64,000 nt of DNA from Schistocerca nitens (GCF_023898315.1 NC_064622.1:178022178-178086177); one strand, 5' to 3'; positions 12,946 to 24,301 are shown, counted from the stretch's first letter. Numbers and translations are program-made. Notes: generated from the letters alone by a model not told the origin.

Positions 12946-13577
12946 TCAGTATCGTGTAAAAATAACCGAAAATGGACGGTATTTTGGTCGCTGGGCTGAT
13001 TTAGTAACCCTAACGAGATATCTTTCTTCTATTTCACTAAACTTTGACTTAGAACTCTTGTTAAACCGTCTACGATGACAAGAATTGCAACAACTATTTT
13101 TCCCATTTCTTTGTGTTCTACGAAATTTTGATGAATGGCGAACGCTTGATAATTTTGTAGTATTATTAATAAAAAATGTTCACCTTCCGTTGTAACTATA
13201 CTAGTGAAAAGCATGTAATTAATTATTCTGCAGTCCACGTACATATTATGTTCTGAATAGATTTTTGTTTGACTTTGCGGATTAAAAGTGTTTGACGTCA
13301 GTTTAGAATTTAAAGCTTCAAACACGGGCCGTCTGTTCAGAAATCTTATATTGTCGTTAAATGTGACTTTCATATTTAGCAAGGCTTCGTGTAATTGAAA
13401 ATTTTCCAAATTTCGACACGCATCCGCTGTGAAGCGAAAATCTTCCTATTGTTTCTAGGACCCAGACGAGATGACACCAAGATTAAGATGGTCGACAAAC
13501 CCACACACAGCGAGCATAGAGACGTGTTACCTATCAAGTTTGTATACAGAAACAATAGTATTTTCATTGAGAGGTCG
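12946..13577. other. unassigned sequence
   Basis: Open frames up to 152 codons overlap the adjacent microsatellites and have no motifs. Confidence 0.35.
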
Positions 13578-13622
<45 letters not shown>

Positions 13623-13640
13623 GGGGCGGGGGCAGTAGAT

Positions 13641-13670
<30 letters not shown>
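13578..13670. repeat. (AG)n ... (CT)n complementary microsatellites
   Basis: About 20 AG units at 13579-13619 are followed 24 bases later by about 12 CT units at 13644-13668. The two arms are complementary and could fold into a hairpin. Confidence 0.95.
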
Positions 13671-13673
<3 letters not shown>

Positions 13674-13751
13674 ACAATGTGACACCTGACGCCTCTTGAT
13701 ACTAAGCGATAATCATCTATGTCACAATTGATAGGAGGAGGGTGAGGCCTT

Positions 13752-14104
13752 AGCCAACGGCCATGCCGCAGTGGGACACCGATTCCTGTCAGATCACCCG
13801 AAGTTAAACGCTGTCGGGCTTGGCTAGCTAGCACTTGGATGGGTGACCGTCCGGGTCTGCCGAACGCTGTTGGAAAGCGGGGTGCACTCAGCCCCTGTGG
13901 GGCCGGTTGAGGAGCTACTTGATTGAGGAGTAGCAGCTCGGATCACGAAATCTGACAACGGCCGGGAAAGCTGTGTGCTGCCCACATGTGCTCCTCCATA
14001 TCCGCATCAAGTGACACTTATCGGTTGAGGATGACACGGAAGTCAATCAGTACCGTTGGCCCTTTCGAGACCTGTTCGCACGGATTTCAGTTTAGTTTAG
14101 GTTA
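13752..14104 (+). repeat. 5S-rRNA-derived SINE (SINE3 type)
   Basis: The first ~120 bases (13753-13873) align along their whole length with 5S rRNA: GCCAACGGCCATGCCGCA at the start, CGAAGTTAAACGCTGTCGGG (A-box region), CACTTGGATGGGTGACCG (C-box region) and CGCTGTTGG at the end. The internal Pol III promoter is therefore largely present. Unlike a 5S gene, no oligo-T terminator follows. A ~230-base unrelated body continues instead (GAGGAGCTACTTGATTGAGG..., CGGTTGAGGATGACACGGAAG). Imperfect 12-base target-site duplications flank it: GGGTGAGGCCTT (13740-13751) and GGGTGACGTCTT (14105-14116). Known: SINE3 elements are 5S-derived. The 5S part has many substitutions, so it is not a working rRNA gene. 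Confidence 0.88.
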
Positions 14105-14305
14105 GGGTGACGTCTTGGCTGCAGTGTATTTATAGACAGGTCTAAAAATATGGAAGGGCCTATTGTGACGGATGGATGGCTGTATGGCAGCACCCAAACA
14201 CGAGCTGAAAGATAGTGTGATTTGTCCTGCTAGAAATATTGAAAATATTGTAATAATATGCTTTATACAGACCTCGCCCGAGTCTCACTACTACGCATAT
14301 CCTTA

Positions 14306-14501
14306 GGGGAGGACGACGGTTCAATCCCGCGTCCGGCCTTCCTGATTTAGGTTTTCCGTGATTTCCCGAAATCGCTCCAGGCGAATGCCGGGATGGTTCC
14401 TTTCAAAGGGCGCGGCCGACTTCCTTCCCCGTCCTTCCCTAATCCGATGAGACCGATGACCTCGCTGTCTGGTCTCCTTCCCCAAAAACAACACAAACCG
14501 C
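14306..14501 (+). repeat. 5'-truncated tRNA-derived SINE
   Basis: Begins at a tRNA B-box-like segment (GGTTCAATCCCGCGTCCGG), continues with GATTTAGGTTTTCCGTGATT and CCGGGATGGTTCCTTTCAAAG, and ends in a 3' hairpin (GAGACC / GGTCTC around GATGACCTCGCTGTCT, 14449-14476). Perfect 10-base target-site duplications CATATCCTTA flank it (14296-14305 and 14502-14511). The A-box half of the head is missing, as expected for incomplete reverse transcription. A decayed relative lies at 27837-28010. Confidence 0.85.
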
Positions 14502-14511
14502 CATATCCTTA

Positions 14512-15521
14512 GGCTTGAAATGTACCGAAAGCGTGGCTCACGTTATCTATGGAACGTCTTACTAAATGCTCGCACTGTGGCTTAGTATGTGCCCTCTGGG
14601 GTATTTTATAGCTAGAGTAACCAGTAACTTGACATAGCGCATATTGTCTTGTTGCAGGTTGGGGGAATCATGAAGTACAAACAGCCGCTCGGAAGTGGTA
14701 TATAGCAGGAGGCAGCGAGCCCGGAACAGCTGCGACGAACGCGCAGCTAATGCCACAACTGCGACGACGCGACTACACCCCGAGCAACGCAACAGGTATG
14801 CGCGCTACTCGCCAACGTGACAGGCAGGAAGAAGGGCCCGTAATTAGGTGCGCTGTAGCTCAAAACGTCCAGGCACTGGCGTCACGACGAAAGCGCGAGC
14901 GGTGCAGACTGTGCGTGGGAGAGTCTGTGAGTACAGGCACAACGCGTCAACTTCACTGCGTGTTTTCTGCCAGAATCTGCCAACGGAGAGAACTGAGGGA
15001 GATGGCTTTAGGGTTCCACAAGTTCGGTAACTCTGCCAGAAATATTTCGTAAGAGTAACAGGGATCCTCAGTCGACCATTTACGACGCCATTTGAAGCTG
15101 ACACTTGGGAAGCATTTAAAACCGCTAACTCCCGTTTAGAGCTAAGGAATGATTACCACTGAATTGTAAGGCATTCTATAAATGACTATGCAAACCTATT
15201 GTAGATGGCGTACATTGCAGCTCAGATGATCTTGTTTCAATGACCTACTTCTGTCTCAATTGTAACTGTTTGATATTTGATCGCCTATTTAAAGCAAAGT
15301 GCAGTAGATCTTGATTAGGAAAAATCTGACTGATTTACTGGACTGGCCTGCTCAAAATATAAGCGTCATTTTTGTGACATGTCAGCCTAGAGAAAAATGG
15401 AAATGAGCTTTTGGCGTCATTGGCCGGGAGGCCACTTGAACCTGGCAGCAACTGTTCATCATACATCAGAAAAGTGGACAGAATTACCGCCTTCAGTATA
15501 TAAGAGCTTAACATCTTAAGC
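14512..15521. other. unassigned sequence with CpG-rich patch
   Basis: 14700-15010 is locally GC-rich with overlapping open frames of 60-100 codons on both strands (for example 14750-15052 +). None has a recognisable domain, start context or splice pattern that I can support. I cannot exclude an unrecognised exon. Confidence 0.35.
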
Positions 15522-15532
15522 AGTTTCGACAA

Positions 15533-15727
15533 CGCCGACGGTGTGGCCGAGCGGCTCTAGGCGCTTCAGTCTGGAACCGCGCGACCGCCACGGTCGCAGG
15601 TTCGAATCCTGCCTCGGGCATGGATGTGTGTGATGCCCTTGGGTTAGTTAGGTTTTAGCAGTTCCAAGTTCTAGGGGACTGATGACCTCAGATGTTAAGT
15701 CCCATAGTGCTCAGAGCCATTTGAAAT
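15533..15727 (+). repeat. tRNA-Leu-headed SINE (family A)
   Basis: The head resembles a type II (Leu/Ser) tRNA: GTGTGGCCGAGCGGCTCTAG (A box) and GGTTCGAATCCTGCCTCGGG (B box). The body is GGATGTGTGTGATGCCCTTG, and the tail hairpin is GGGACT/AGTCCC (15675-15703), ending AGAGCCATTTGAA. Perfect 11-base duplications AGTTTCGACAA at 15522-15532 and 15728-15738 prove retroposition. Nine copies of this family are in the window. Confidence 0.95.
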
Positions 15728-15738
15728 AGTTTCGACAA

Positions 15739-16254
15739 ACCTGGGAATACTAGTCGAGGGCCGCTCGAAAATAACCCCTGTGGAAGGTCAGCAAGCTTCA
15801 GCTTTTCAATGAAATCCTTGCTAAAGGTCTTGATGCAGGCTCCACTTCGGACAAGACGGCGTGTTTAGAACGCTCGGAAATACGAAAAAGTTGTTATAAA
15901 TATGTGGCCCGTAACCCAATACTTCCGGAGATTTCGATCCATTGCAGATACACAAGAGGGAAGCCTTATCTAAATGAGGCGATAGCAATGCGCTGAAAGA
16001 TCACGTTCGGATGCTAGTCCGTGCGTGTACGTTTGAGCTATGAAAGCTGTCGCAGAATTTATGCATTATTTTAAATTAAATTCGAAACTGGTCCACCACC
16101 ACGGCCGCCGATCTCGACCGATTTGGAAAACACAATCTTAGTGACCATAATTCTTGCATAGGATTTACTTCTGTGTGGCTGCGTCCTAATATGCCGAAGC
16201 TCTTCGAAGCCGGTGGTTTACGGGGTCTGGCATCTCCTTATTTCGTGTCAGGCA
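15739..16254. other. unassigned sequence
   Basis: I see no supported feature. Confidence 0.35.
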
Positions 16255-16745
16255 CGCGTGTCCAACCGGTGGCCCACGACTGATTTTAATCCGGCTCCCG
16301 GAAGGAGAGAGAACAGCGTATTAGAACATTGCAAGTGTTGGAATTTAATGTAATTTATAGCGAAACAGCTATAATTAGTTACTTTTATAGGCCTTCAGTT
16401 TTCCATATCGACGTTTTAGTATGCGTAGCATCTCACATTCTCATGTTTACATTTATTTACGTGTCGCGAACATTGTTTCTTCACTAACGGCGTTACAGAA
16501 TTTTGCAATGGTATTTTTTTTTTTTTTTTTTTGGACAGCTGCTGTGCTTCGTAGTAAGTAAACATTGTTCACGACGCGTAAATAAATGTAAACATCTGAA
16601 CACGTAGTGAACATAAAATGAAAGTACTCTCAAAAGCGCGTGTTTTGAGGCATAATTTGTTGCCATAACGTGTCGGGAAAGGTGTGCAATTTATATCATA
16701 GTTCTGACTTAATGCGCTAGGAGCGCTACTGCCGATTTGCGTGAA
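16255..16745. repeat. palindromic dispersed repeat (hAT-like?)
   Basis: Two arms of one repeat face each other around a poly-T run (16508-16532). ATGTTTACATTTATTTACG is near 16443 and its near-complement CGTAAATAAATGTAAACAT is near 16577-16595. The left outer end (CCAACCGGTGGCCCACGA, 16262-16279) and the right outer part (GCGCTAGGAGCGC, near 16713) both match, in inverted orientation, the single copy at 950-1330. This therefore looks like a head-to-head fused copy. No coding is visible. Confidence 0.6.
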
Positions 16746-17574
16746 GGGCTGGCCTGCGAGCTTAAGTACGTGAATTACGCCGGCGGGTCACCAGAGGGTG
16801 TCCATCCCTGGTGTAAAGCCTTATCCGAAGATGAAACTCTATAAAAGTAAAAGGCCGACGTCACTAACGCTCACTGTTCGACGTTGCACGATACGGAGAT
16901 TCGAATCTTCTCAGTGGAAGAAACCTTCAGCCTTGGGAGGAGAACTGGTGGAGTCAAGCTCAGCCAGACTAGGCACCAAAGCCAAGGATAAAATTCAAAA
17001 TCTCTCCCAGCTTTTCATGGAGTAAAGGCATGTGGCATGTTAATCACTCTGTCGGACGGGAACGTAAGCTCAGTGACCCCCGCCCTCTTCGTGCTATTCG
17101 AGAGGCGGAGGCTATAATTATATACCGATATCAGGCTTCGCCCTCTCCCTTTCGTTCACCCATAACGCAACTCTGCTTTATACATACACTCATCACAGTC
17201 ATTAACAGGCAACAGATAGACACATCGACATTTCATAACAGAATAGCCGTTATGGATGACGAACTGCAACTGTGATTTAAATCGGCGATTTAACTAGCTA
17301 TAAATATGTAACCAGTAGCTTTTTTGGATTTTAGATACGATTTATTGCACCATAAACTAGTTTTCGAGCTACTGCAAGATTATCATCAGGTGGTGGCGTT
17401 ACAGGAACATTATATTGTGGAGCTAGACGCTGTGGTGATGGGGCTTGCGAAAATGACGGAAATTTAGTAATCGGTAACGAAACTTTTATGTAACAGAAAC
17501 GTTCTTACCTTATTTACAGGGCACTGCATCGTGGTATCCATACTAAATCTGTTCCCATAATTGGCATTATGTGG
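16746..17574. other. unassigned sequence, two short open frames
   Basis: Frames 16798-17025 and 17030-17275 (75 and 81 codons) lie in tandem but show no known domain. Near 17325-17400 is a segment (TTTTCGAGCTACTGC...ATCATCAGG) resembling an abundant insect repeat. No host gene is supported. Confidence 0.35.
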
Positions 17575-19808
17575 TGTTGTTGTTGTGGTCTTCAGTCCTG
17601 AGACTGGTTTGATGCATCTCTCCATGCTACTCTATCCTGTGCAAGCTTCTTCATCTCCCAGTACATACTGCAACCTACATCCTTCTGAATCTGTTTAGTA
17701 TATTCATCTCTTGGTCTCCCTCTACGATTTTTACCCTCCACGCTGCCCTCCAATACTGAATTGGTGATCCCTCGATGTCTCAAAACATGTCCTACCAACC
17801 GATCCCTTCTTCTAGTCAAGTTGTGCCACAATCTCCTCTTCTCCCCAATTCTATTCAATACCTCCTCATTAGTTATGTGATCAACCCATCTAATCTTCAG
17901 CATTATTCTGTAGCACCACATTTCGAAAGCTTCTATTCTCTTCTTGTCTAAGCTATTTATCGTCCACGTTTCACTTCCATACATGGCTACACTCCATACA
18001 AATACTTTGAGAAACGACTTCCTGACACTTAAATCAATAATCGATGTTAACAAATTTCTCTTCTTCAGAAATGCTTTCCTTGCCATTGCCAGTCTACATT
18101 TTATATCCTCTCTACTTCGACCATCATCAGTTATTTTGCTCCCCAAATAGCAAAACTCCTTTACTACTTTAAGTGTCTCATTTCCTAAGCTAATTCCCTC
18201 AGCATCACCCGACTTAATTCGACTACATTCCATTATTCTTGTTTTGCTTTTGTTGATGTTCATCTTATACCCTCCTTTCAAGACACTGTCCATTCCGTTC
18301 AACTGCTCTTCCAAGTCCTTTGCTGTCTCTGACAGAATTACAACGTCATCGGCGAACCTCAAAGATTTTATTTCTTCTCCATGGATTTTAATGCTTACTC
18401 CGAATTTTTCTTTTGTTTCCTTTATTGCTTGCTCAATATACAGATTGAATAACATCGGGGAGAGGATACAACCCTGTCTCACTCCCTTCCAACCGCTGCT
18501 TCCCTTTCATGCCCCTCGACTCTTATAACTGCCATCTGTTTCGGTACAAATTGTAAATAGCCATTCCCTCCCTGTATTTTACCCCTGTCACCTTTAGAAT
18601 TTGAAAGAGAGTATTCCAGTCAACATTGTCAAAAGCTTTTCTAGGTCTACAAATGCTAGAAACGTAGGTTTGCCTTTCCTTAATCTTTCTTCTAAGATAA
18701 GTCTTAGGGTCAGTATTGCCTCACGTGTTCCAACATTTCTACGGAATCCAAACTGATCTTCCCCGAGGTCGGCTTCTATCAGTTTTTCCATTCGTCTGTA
18801 AAGAATTCGCGCTAGTATTTTGCAGCTGTGACTTATTCAATGCTTTCTTTGGGATTGAGATTATTATATTCTTCTTGAAGTATGAGGGTATTTCGCTTGT
18901 CTCATACATCTTGCTCACCAGATGGTAGAGTTTTGTCATGACTGGCTCTCCCAAGGCCATCAGTGGTTCTAATGGAATGTTGGCTACTCCGGGGGCCTTG
19001 TTTCGACTCAGGTCTTTCAGTGCTCAGTCAAACTCTTCACGCAATATCATATTTCCCATTTCATCTTCATCTACATCCTCTTCCATTTCCATAATATTGT
19101 CCTCAAGTACATCGCCCTTGTATATGCCCTCTACATACTCCTTCCACCTTTCTGGTTTCCCCTCTTTGCCTAGAACTGGGTTGCCATCAAAGCTCTTTAT
19201 TCATGCAAGTGGTTCTCCTTTCGCCAAAGGTCTCTTTAATTTTCCTGTAGGCAGTATCTATCTTACCCCTAGTGAGATAAGCCTCTACATCCTTACATTT
19301 GTCCTCTAGCCATCCCTGCTTAGCCATTTTGCACTTCCTGTCGATATCATTTTTGAGACGTTTGTATTCCTTTTTGCCTGCTTCATTTACTGCATTTTTA
19401 TATTTTCTACTTTCATCAATTAAATTCAGCATCTCTTCTGTTACCCAAGGGGTTTCTACTAGCCCTCGTCTTTTTACCTATTTGATCCTCTGCTGCCTTC
19501 ACTATTTCATCCCTCAAAGCTACCCATTCTTCTTCTACCGTATTTCTTTCCCCCATTCCTGTCAATTGTTCCCTAATGCTCTTCCTGAAACCCTGTACAA
19601 CCTCTGGTTCTTTCAGTTTATCCAGGTCCCATCTCCTTAAATTCCCACCTTTTTGCAGTTTCTTCAGTTTTAATCTACAGTTCATAACCAATAGATTGTG
19701 GTCAGAGTCCACATCTGCCCCTGGAAATGTCTTACAATTTAAAACCTGGTTCCTAAATCTCTGTCTTACCATTATGTAATCTATCTGATACCTTTTAGTA
19801 TGTGGTGT
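17575..19808 (-). mobile_element. 5'-truncated RTE-type LINE
   Basis: Read on the minus strand. It enters the ORF in the C-terminal part of the endonuclease (IDYIMVRQRFRNQV, then DSDHNLLVMN near 19690), passes through a basic linker (19432-19187) and runs into reverse transcriptase. The RT has GEDQFGFRRNVGTREAI (18765), MRQGCILSPMLFNLYIEQA (18482), catalytic LRFADDVVILSE (~18355), and a long C-terminal region with GRPRDEYTKQIQKDVG. The 3' end is a CTGAAGACCACAACAACAAC tract, typical of RTE simple-repeat tails. Stops and frameshifts break the frame near 18590, 18830 and 19190. TATGTGGTGT occurs at 17568-17577 and 19799-19808 and may be the target-site duplication, but the second copy may overlap coding sequence. 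The element is inactive. Confidence 0.85.
17592..18482 (-). pseudogene. RTE reverse transcriptase, palm to C-terminus
   Basis: The longest open piece of the LINE above, 296 codons. Residues 1-20 hold the QGC.LSP.LFN motif and residues ~41-50 hold FADD, the two catalytic aspartates. They are followed by thumb and connection (CYLGSKITDDGRSREDI, AMYGSETWTI) and the RTE-typical end region. In an intact element this would be the C-terminal third of a ~1000-residue endonuclease/RT polyprotein. The first Met is internal and not a genuine start. Confidence 0.8.
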
Positions 19809-19908
19809 ACACACAAATATACACAGTATTTAGTTGCACTTGGTTTCACACTTATTCACAGAATACAAACATTGGATGTAAATACAAAGAATATGTATGC
19901 ACTAGATA

Positions 19909-20828
19909 TGAGGGTAGTCCACAAAGTAAGTTCCGTTTCTCTCTCTATCCGCGGCAGCTCTACGATCGCAGTTCTGAGCATGCGGGGCACTCAAGGAGAA
20001 GACATGTACGCCATTTTCAGATCGCTGCTGACGACATGTGCTTTGTAGTGCTTCTTTATGTCAGCCGTAATTGAAAATGACGCGTGTGAAATCAGATCTG
20101 TGATTCGTTTTCTAAATGCAAAGAAAGTTAAACCAAAGGAAATTCATCGGCAAATCTGCGAGGTTTACAGACAAAATGCTATGAGTGATTCAGTGGTTAG
20201 AAGATGGGTCAGACTGTTCAATGAAGGACGTGATCAAGTGCACGATGGAGAACGAAGTGGACGCCAGTCTGTGGTTACTCATGAACTGGTTCACACAATT
20301 GAAGAAAAGATTAAGCACAACCATTAGTTTACACTTGGTGCCCTTGCTGTGGAAGTTCCGCAAATCTCACGATCACTAATTCATGAAATTGTTACTGAAA
20401 TTTCGGAAACTTTGCTCGCGTTGGGTAGTCGAAATTGTTACTGAACAACACAAAAAAACAACGGATGGGCAGTGCACTTCAGTTTTTGACACCCTACAAT
20501 GAAGAAGGCGATGGTTTTCTTTCTCGGATAGTCACGGGGGATGAAACTTGGATATCGTAATACACCCCTGAAACAAAACGGCAATCAATGGAATGGAGGC
20601 ACATTTCATCCCCAACGAATTTAAGCCTAAGCAAATCTTGACACCTCGAAAAGTCATGTGCACCGTTTTTTGGACGAAAAAGGGCAATCATTTTGCTGAT
20701 TGATTTCTTACCACGAGGCCAAACAATCAGTGCACGTGGTTACTGCGAGACCATTAAGAAATTGCCCCGCGCAATACAGAAGCAGCGCCGAGGATTACTG
20801 TCAAAAGGTGGTGTTTTTCAGCATACAC
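19909..20828 (+). pseudogene. mariner element relic
   Basis: A mariner-like left terminus (TGAGGGTAGTCCACAAAGTA) lies at 19909, then a transposase start at 20058. This opens an 89-codon frame with the paired helix-turn-helix region (EIRSVIRFLNAKKVKPKEIH, then VVRRWVRLFNEGRDQVHD, then GERSGRQS). After the stop near 20325 the homology continues in broken frames: AVEVPQISRSLIHEIVTE, a DxET-like segment near 20540, FKPKQILTPRKVMCTVFW near 20620-20665, LPRAIQKQRRGLLSKGGV near 20763-20815. It stops before the HDNARPH block, where a Tc1 relic abuts. It looks like SETMAR-type mariner but there is no SET domain, so it is not a host gene. Confidence 0.8.
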
Positions 20829-21420
20829 CATCTGATCAAAAGTGTTCGGCAAGAAATTAGTGGACATTAATATAGGGTCTGACCTCCCTTAGCCTTCATG
20901 GAAACCTGAATTCTGCTGGGGATACTTTCAGTGAGGTGTCTCAATGTCTTCTCAGGACCCGAAACCGCATAAGGTAATGGGGTGTGGAGCGCAGTCGACG
21001 TTTTAACTCACCTCTAATGTGTTCCATTGGGTTCAGTACGGGACTGGGGGGAAGTGCTATTGTCTAAAAACCACTACCTCACCGATGCTGCTTCACAATA
21101 GGGTGCATTCTCATGCTGATACAAACAATACACGCCCCCAAACTGTTCCTCTACTGTACGCGGTACACAATGTCTTAAAATGTGTCCATATCCTTCCGCA
21201 TTTAGCGGTTTTTTTTTCTTAAGCGCAATGTGGGAACCACACTGTAACCACGAAAAAAACCTCCATACCGTTTAACCACCACCAGCTCCGTACTTCACTG
21301 TTGGCACCATACGTGATGGCGGGTAACGTCCAACAAGCATTCACCAACCCAAACCCTTCTATCCCTTTGCCAAAGGTTACCACGTGCTTCATCACGTCAC
21401 ATCGCTCTTTTCCACTCATC

Positions 21421-21491
21421 GCCGCGCGGTCTTAGGCGCCTTGTCACGGTTTGCGCGGCTGTTCCCGTTGGAAGTTAGAGTTCTCCCTCGG

Positions 21492-21540
<49 letters not shown>

Positions 21541-21643
21541 GTCCTTAGCGTAAGTTAGTTTGTTAGATTAATTAGTGTGCAAGACTAGGGACCGATGACC
21601 TCAGTAGTTCGGTCCCATACAACCGTACCACAAATTTCCAAAT
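21421..21643 (+). repeat. SINE with (TG)n expansion
   Basis: Head GCCGCGCGGTCTTAGGCGCC with a B-box-like GTTGGAAGTTAGAGTTCTCCC, a (TG)n tract of about 22 units at 21494-21538, then a tail with hairpin GGGACC / GGTCCC around GATGACCTCAGTAGTTC (21588-21616). Target-site duplications are TTTTCCACTCATC (21408-21420) and TTTTCCTCTCATC (21644-21656), one mismatch. The tail is related to that of family A although the head differs. Confidence 0.85.
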
Positions 21644-21943
21644 TTTTCCTCTCATCCACTGTCCAGTGGCGTAGCTCTTTACAGCACCTCAAGCGTCGCT
21701 TAGCTTTGACTAGAGAAATGTGTGGCTTATGAGGAGCTGCTCAACCATCGTAGCCAATTCTTTTTAATTGGCTATGCGCAGTCATTGTGCTAACTGGACT
21801 GCTGATAGCTCTTTGGAACTCAAGTGTGAATCCTTTCGCTGATTTGATGCGATTCTTTACAACCACCCTCCCTAATACTCAACAGTTCCTTTCTGTCTGT
21901 ACATGAGGTCTGCCTGGTCTTGTTTTAGCTGTGGTTGTTCCTT

Positions 21944-22129
21944 GGCTCTGAGCACTATGGGACTTAACATCTATGGTCATCAGTCCCCTAGAACTTGGAA
22001 CTAGTTAAACCAAACTAACCTAAGGACATCACACACATCCATGCCCGAGGCAGGATTCGAACCTGCGACCGTAGCGGTCACGCGGTTCCAGACTGAAGCG
22101 CCTAGAACCGCACGGCTACGCCGGCCGGC
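21944..22129 (-). repeat. tRNA-Leu-headed SINE (family A)
   Basis: Full-length minus-strand copy: tail GGCTCTGAGCACTATGGGAC at the left, B box CAGGATTCGAACCTGCGACC, head ending CACGGCTACGCCGGCCGGC. Perfect 11-base duplications GGTTGTTCCTT are at 21933-21943 and 22130-22140. Confidence 0.95.
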
Positions 22130-22366
22130 GGTTGTTCCTTCCAGTTTTCATTTCACAATCACATCCAACAGCCGATCGGGACAGATTTTGGAGTGAAATG
22201 TCACTGATGATGTTTTTGCTCAAGTGACGTCAGATGACTAGTCCACGTTTGAAGTCACTGAGCTCTCCTGCAATTCTGCTGTTACTGGTTCTGCACTGAC
22301 AACACAATGCTTCCTGCCTTCTTGTATACCGCAGGGTCCGTCCCTAGTGACGTCTAGTAGTCAGTT

Positions 22367-22561
22367 CAAATGGCTCTAAGCATTATGGGACTTAACATCT
22401 GAGGTCATCAGTCCCCTAGACTTAGAACTACTTAAAACTAGCTAACCTAAGGACAGCACACTCATCCATGCCCGAGGCAGGATTCGAACCTACGACCGTA
22501 GCAGCAGCGCCGTTCCAGACTGAAGCGCCTAGAACCGCTCGGCTACAACTGCCGGCTTGTG
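22367..22561 (-). repeat. tRNA-Leu-headed SINE (family A)
   Basis: Minus-strand copy with the usual tail, body and head, a little more diverged in the A box. Duplications CTAGTAGTCAGTT (22354-22366) and CTAGTATTCAGTT (22562-22574) differ at one base. It lies about 240 bases from the copy at 21944. Confidence 0.9.
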
Positions 22562-22605
22562 CTAGTATTCAGTTCCGCATTTCATACATAGGACTGTCTA
22601 GATGT

Positions 22606-23939
22606 GTTAGGTCAGATGTGTGTTGAAAATGAGCTCATAAATTACATTCAAACTCATTGTACTCTGTATTACGACAGATTGTTTCACTACTCAGGCGTAT
22701 ATTTTCCTTCAGTTGGCCTACAGTTTTTTTGTTATTTTTGTGTACTTCTCCCTTTCAAATATCACCATAGACAAGAATCACAAGCAGACAAGTCCGGCGA
22801 ACGAGGCGGTCATAAACATTTCCTTATAGTGAAGGCTTCATGAATATCTAAAAGCTCTTGACGAGACGTGTGGCTTGAAGCTCCACAGTGCTTTAAAAAG
22901 CAATACTGCCTTTCATAATTGAGAGTAGTAGTTCTTGTACATTAGAAGATGAACGTCTGTTGTGACAGTGGTTTCAAAGAGCATCGGATCGGTAATTATA
23001 CTACCAGAAATCGTGCAAATAACTCCGTTTTTTTGTTTTTTTTTATTTTTTTAGTTATTGTGAAGATGAGAGTTTTCAGAGGACCAATAATGATTAGTCT
23101 ATTTGTATGACCGAAAACGTGAAACCAAGGTTCATCACTTACAAATTACAATGTCTGGCCAAGTTCGATATCCACCATCTTTTTATGCGACCATTCTCAA
23201 TACTTAACCCTTTTTCTGTTATCAGCTGGAAGTAATGCCTGAACACATTAAACGCGGAGAGGTTTCTGGTGTTCTAAGGACTTCGATGTAAAAGGTACAT
23301 CTTTTCATTGTAATATCTTTTCATTGTAATATCTTGAAGATACGCTTATGTAAGAAAGTGAGTAGCCGTTAACGCGCCGTGGTGCCCGGTTGCGAGGGAA
23401 ACTATTTGAATCCTGATGGTTAAAGAAATTTTCATCCTCAGTATTTGGTTGGAGAAGGTAGGAGAGGTGGCGGTTTGTTACACACTTGAAATGTGTTTCC
23501 TTAAGTTGGCAGCCTGGCACCGATGGAATTTATATCAATCATATTTTAATTGTTTGGCATTCGGAGATAAGAGATCTAAAAAGTCAACATTATATTTTGT
23601 TAGCAGAATATTTGGTGTATACGACTTTTTCGGCAATTTTATCACATAGTCGAAAGTTATATACTTAAAATTATCTGCAGATCAACTCGAATTATTTCAA
23701 GCTGTTTCTGCTCACAGTACTCTGCGCTGTTTTGACAAGAAAGAAGCGTTGAATCATAGCATTCAGCTATATTAACTCTCTACTAGCAGTTTTTAATAAG
23801 AAATCGGAACGAAATCAGTATGTTGGTGGCCAGACAACTGAATGCGCTTAAATCTAATGATATCTCACGGAAAGACATTTCTGGGTTGTTACAAACTGCA
23901 TGTGCTTTATGTTGTTCTGCCGCATCAACGCCGCCACGC
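22606..23939. other. unassigned sequence
   Basis: Open frames of up to 79 codons without motifs. A short local repeat (CTTTTCATTGTAATATCTT) occurs twice near 23300-23335. No gene is supported. Confidence 0.35.
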
Positions 23940-23975
23940 CCCCCCCCCCCCCCCACACACACACACTACATATAA

Positions 23976-24014
<39 letters not shown>
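23940..24014. repeat. poly-C and (TG)n tracts
   Basis: A run of about 15 C is followed by (CA)n and then about 18 TG units (23978-24013). The 114-codon minus-strand frame across it is a repeat artefact. Confidence 0.95.
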
Positions 24015-24017
<3 letters not shown>

Positions 24018-24301
24018 GGAAATAGTGTATAGAAAATGATTTCTCTATGACAGCACCTTTGGACGAAGCCAAACGATCACGTACAGTTGCGGTGTTTGAG
24101 GGAATAAAAGCCACCATGCGACGCCTGATAGCAAATGTAATAACCTTACAGTCTCCTAGAGGCTTGTTTGGTGGGAAAATATCCTCTGTCGAATGCATAA
24201 TGATATATTCCAGACATATAGAAGTATTGGAAAATTACACCAGTGCATAATTGCTACCCGGAGCCATTTTCTCAGTAAGACATTGCCTGTCCATAATACG
24301 T

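Larger units (their letters stand above)
20829..22605 (-). mobile_element. Tc1-like element relic with three nested SINEs
   Basis: The left end TGATCAAAAGTGTTCGGC is a Tc1-type terminus similar to that of the 48421 element. The adjacent minus-strand sequence encodes a transposase C-terminus (RHLTESIPSRIQVSMKAKGG, ending TLY-stop near 20875-20945) and, further in, SPVLNPMEHIRGELKRRL (third catalytic region, near 20995-21050). The rest is too decayed to read continuously. Its body is split by SINEs at 21421-21643, 21944-22129 and 22367-22561, each with its own target-site duplications inside Tc1 sequence. The right terminus was not resolved. Confidence 0.65.

Noticed and set aside
13753..13873. 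A functional 5S rRNA gene
   Set aside because: Many substitutions, no terminator after the 5S part, a long unrelated body and target-site duplications point to a SINE.
20058..20327. A SETMAR-like host gene
   Set aside because: Only the mariner helix-turn-helix part is present, without a SET domain, inside a decaying mariner with a recognisable terminus.
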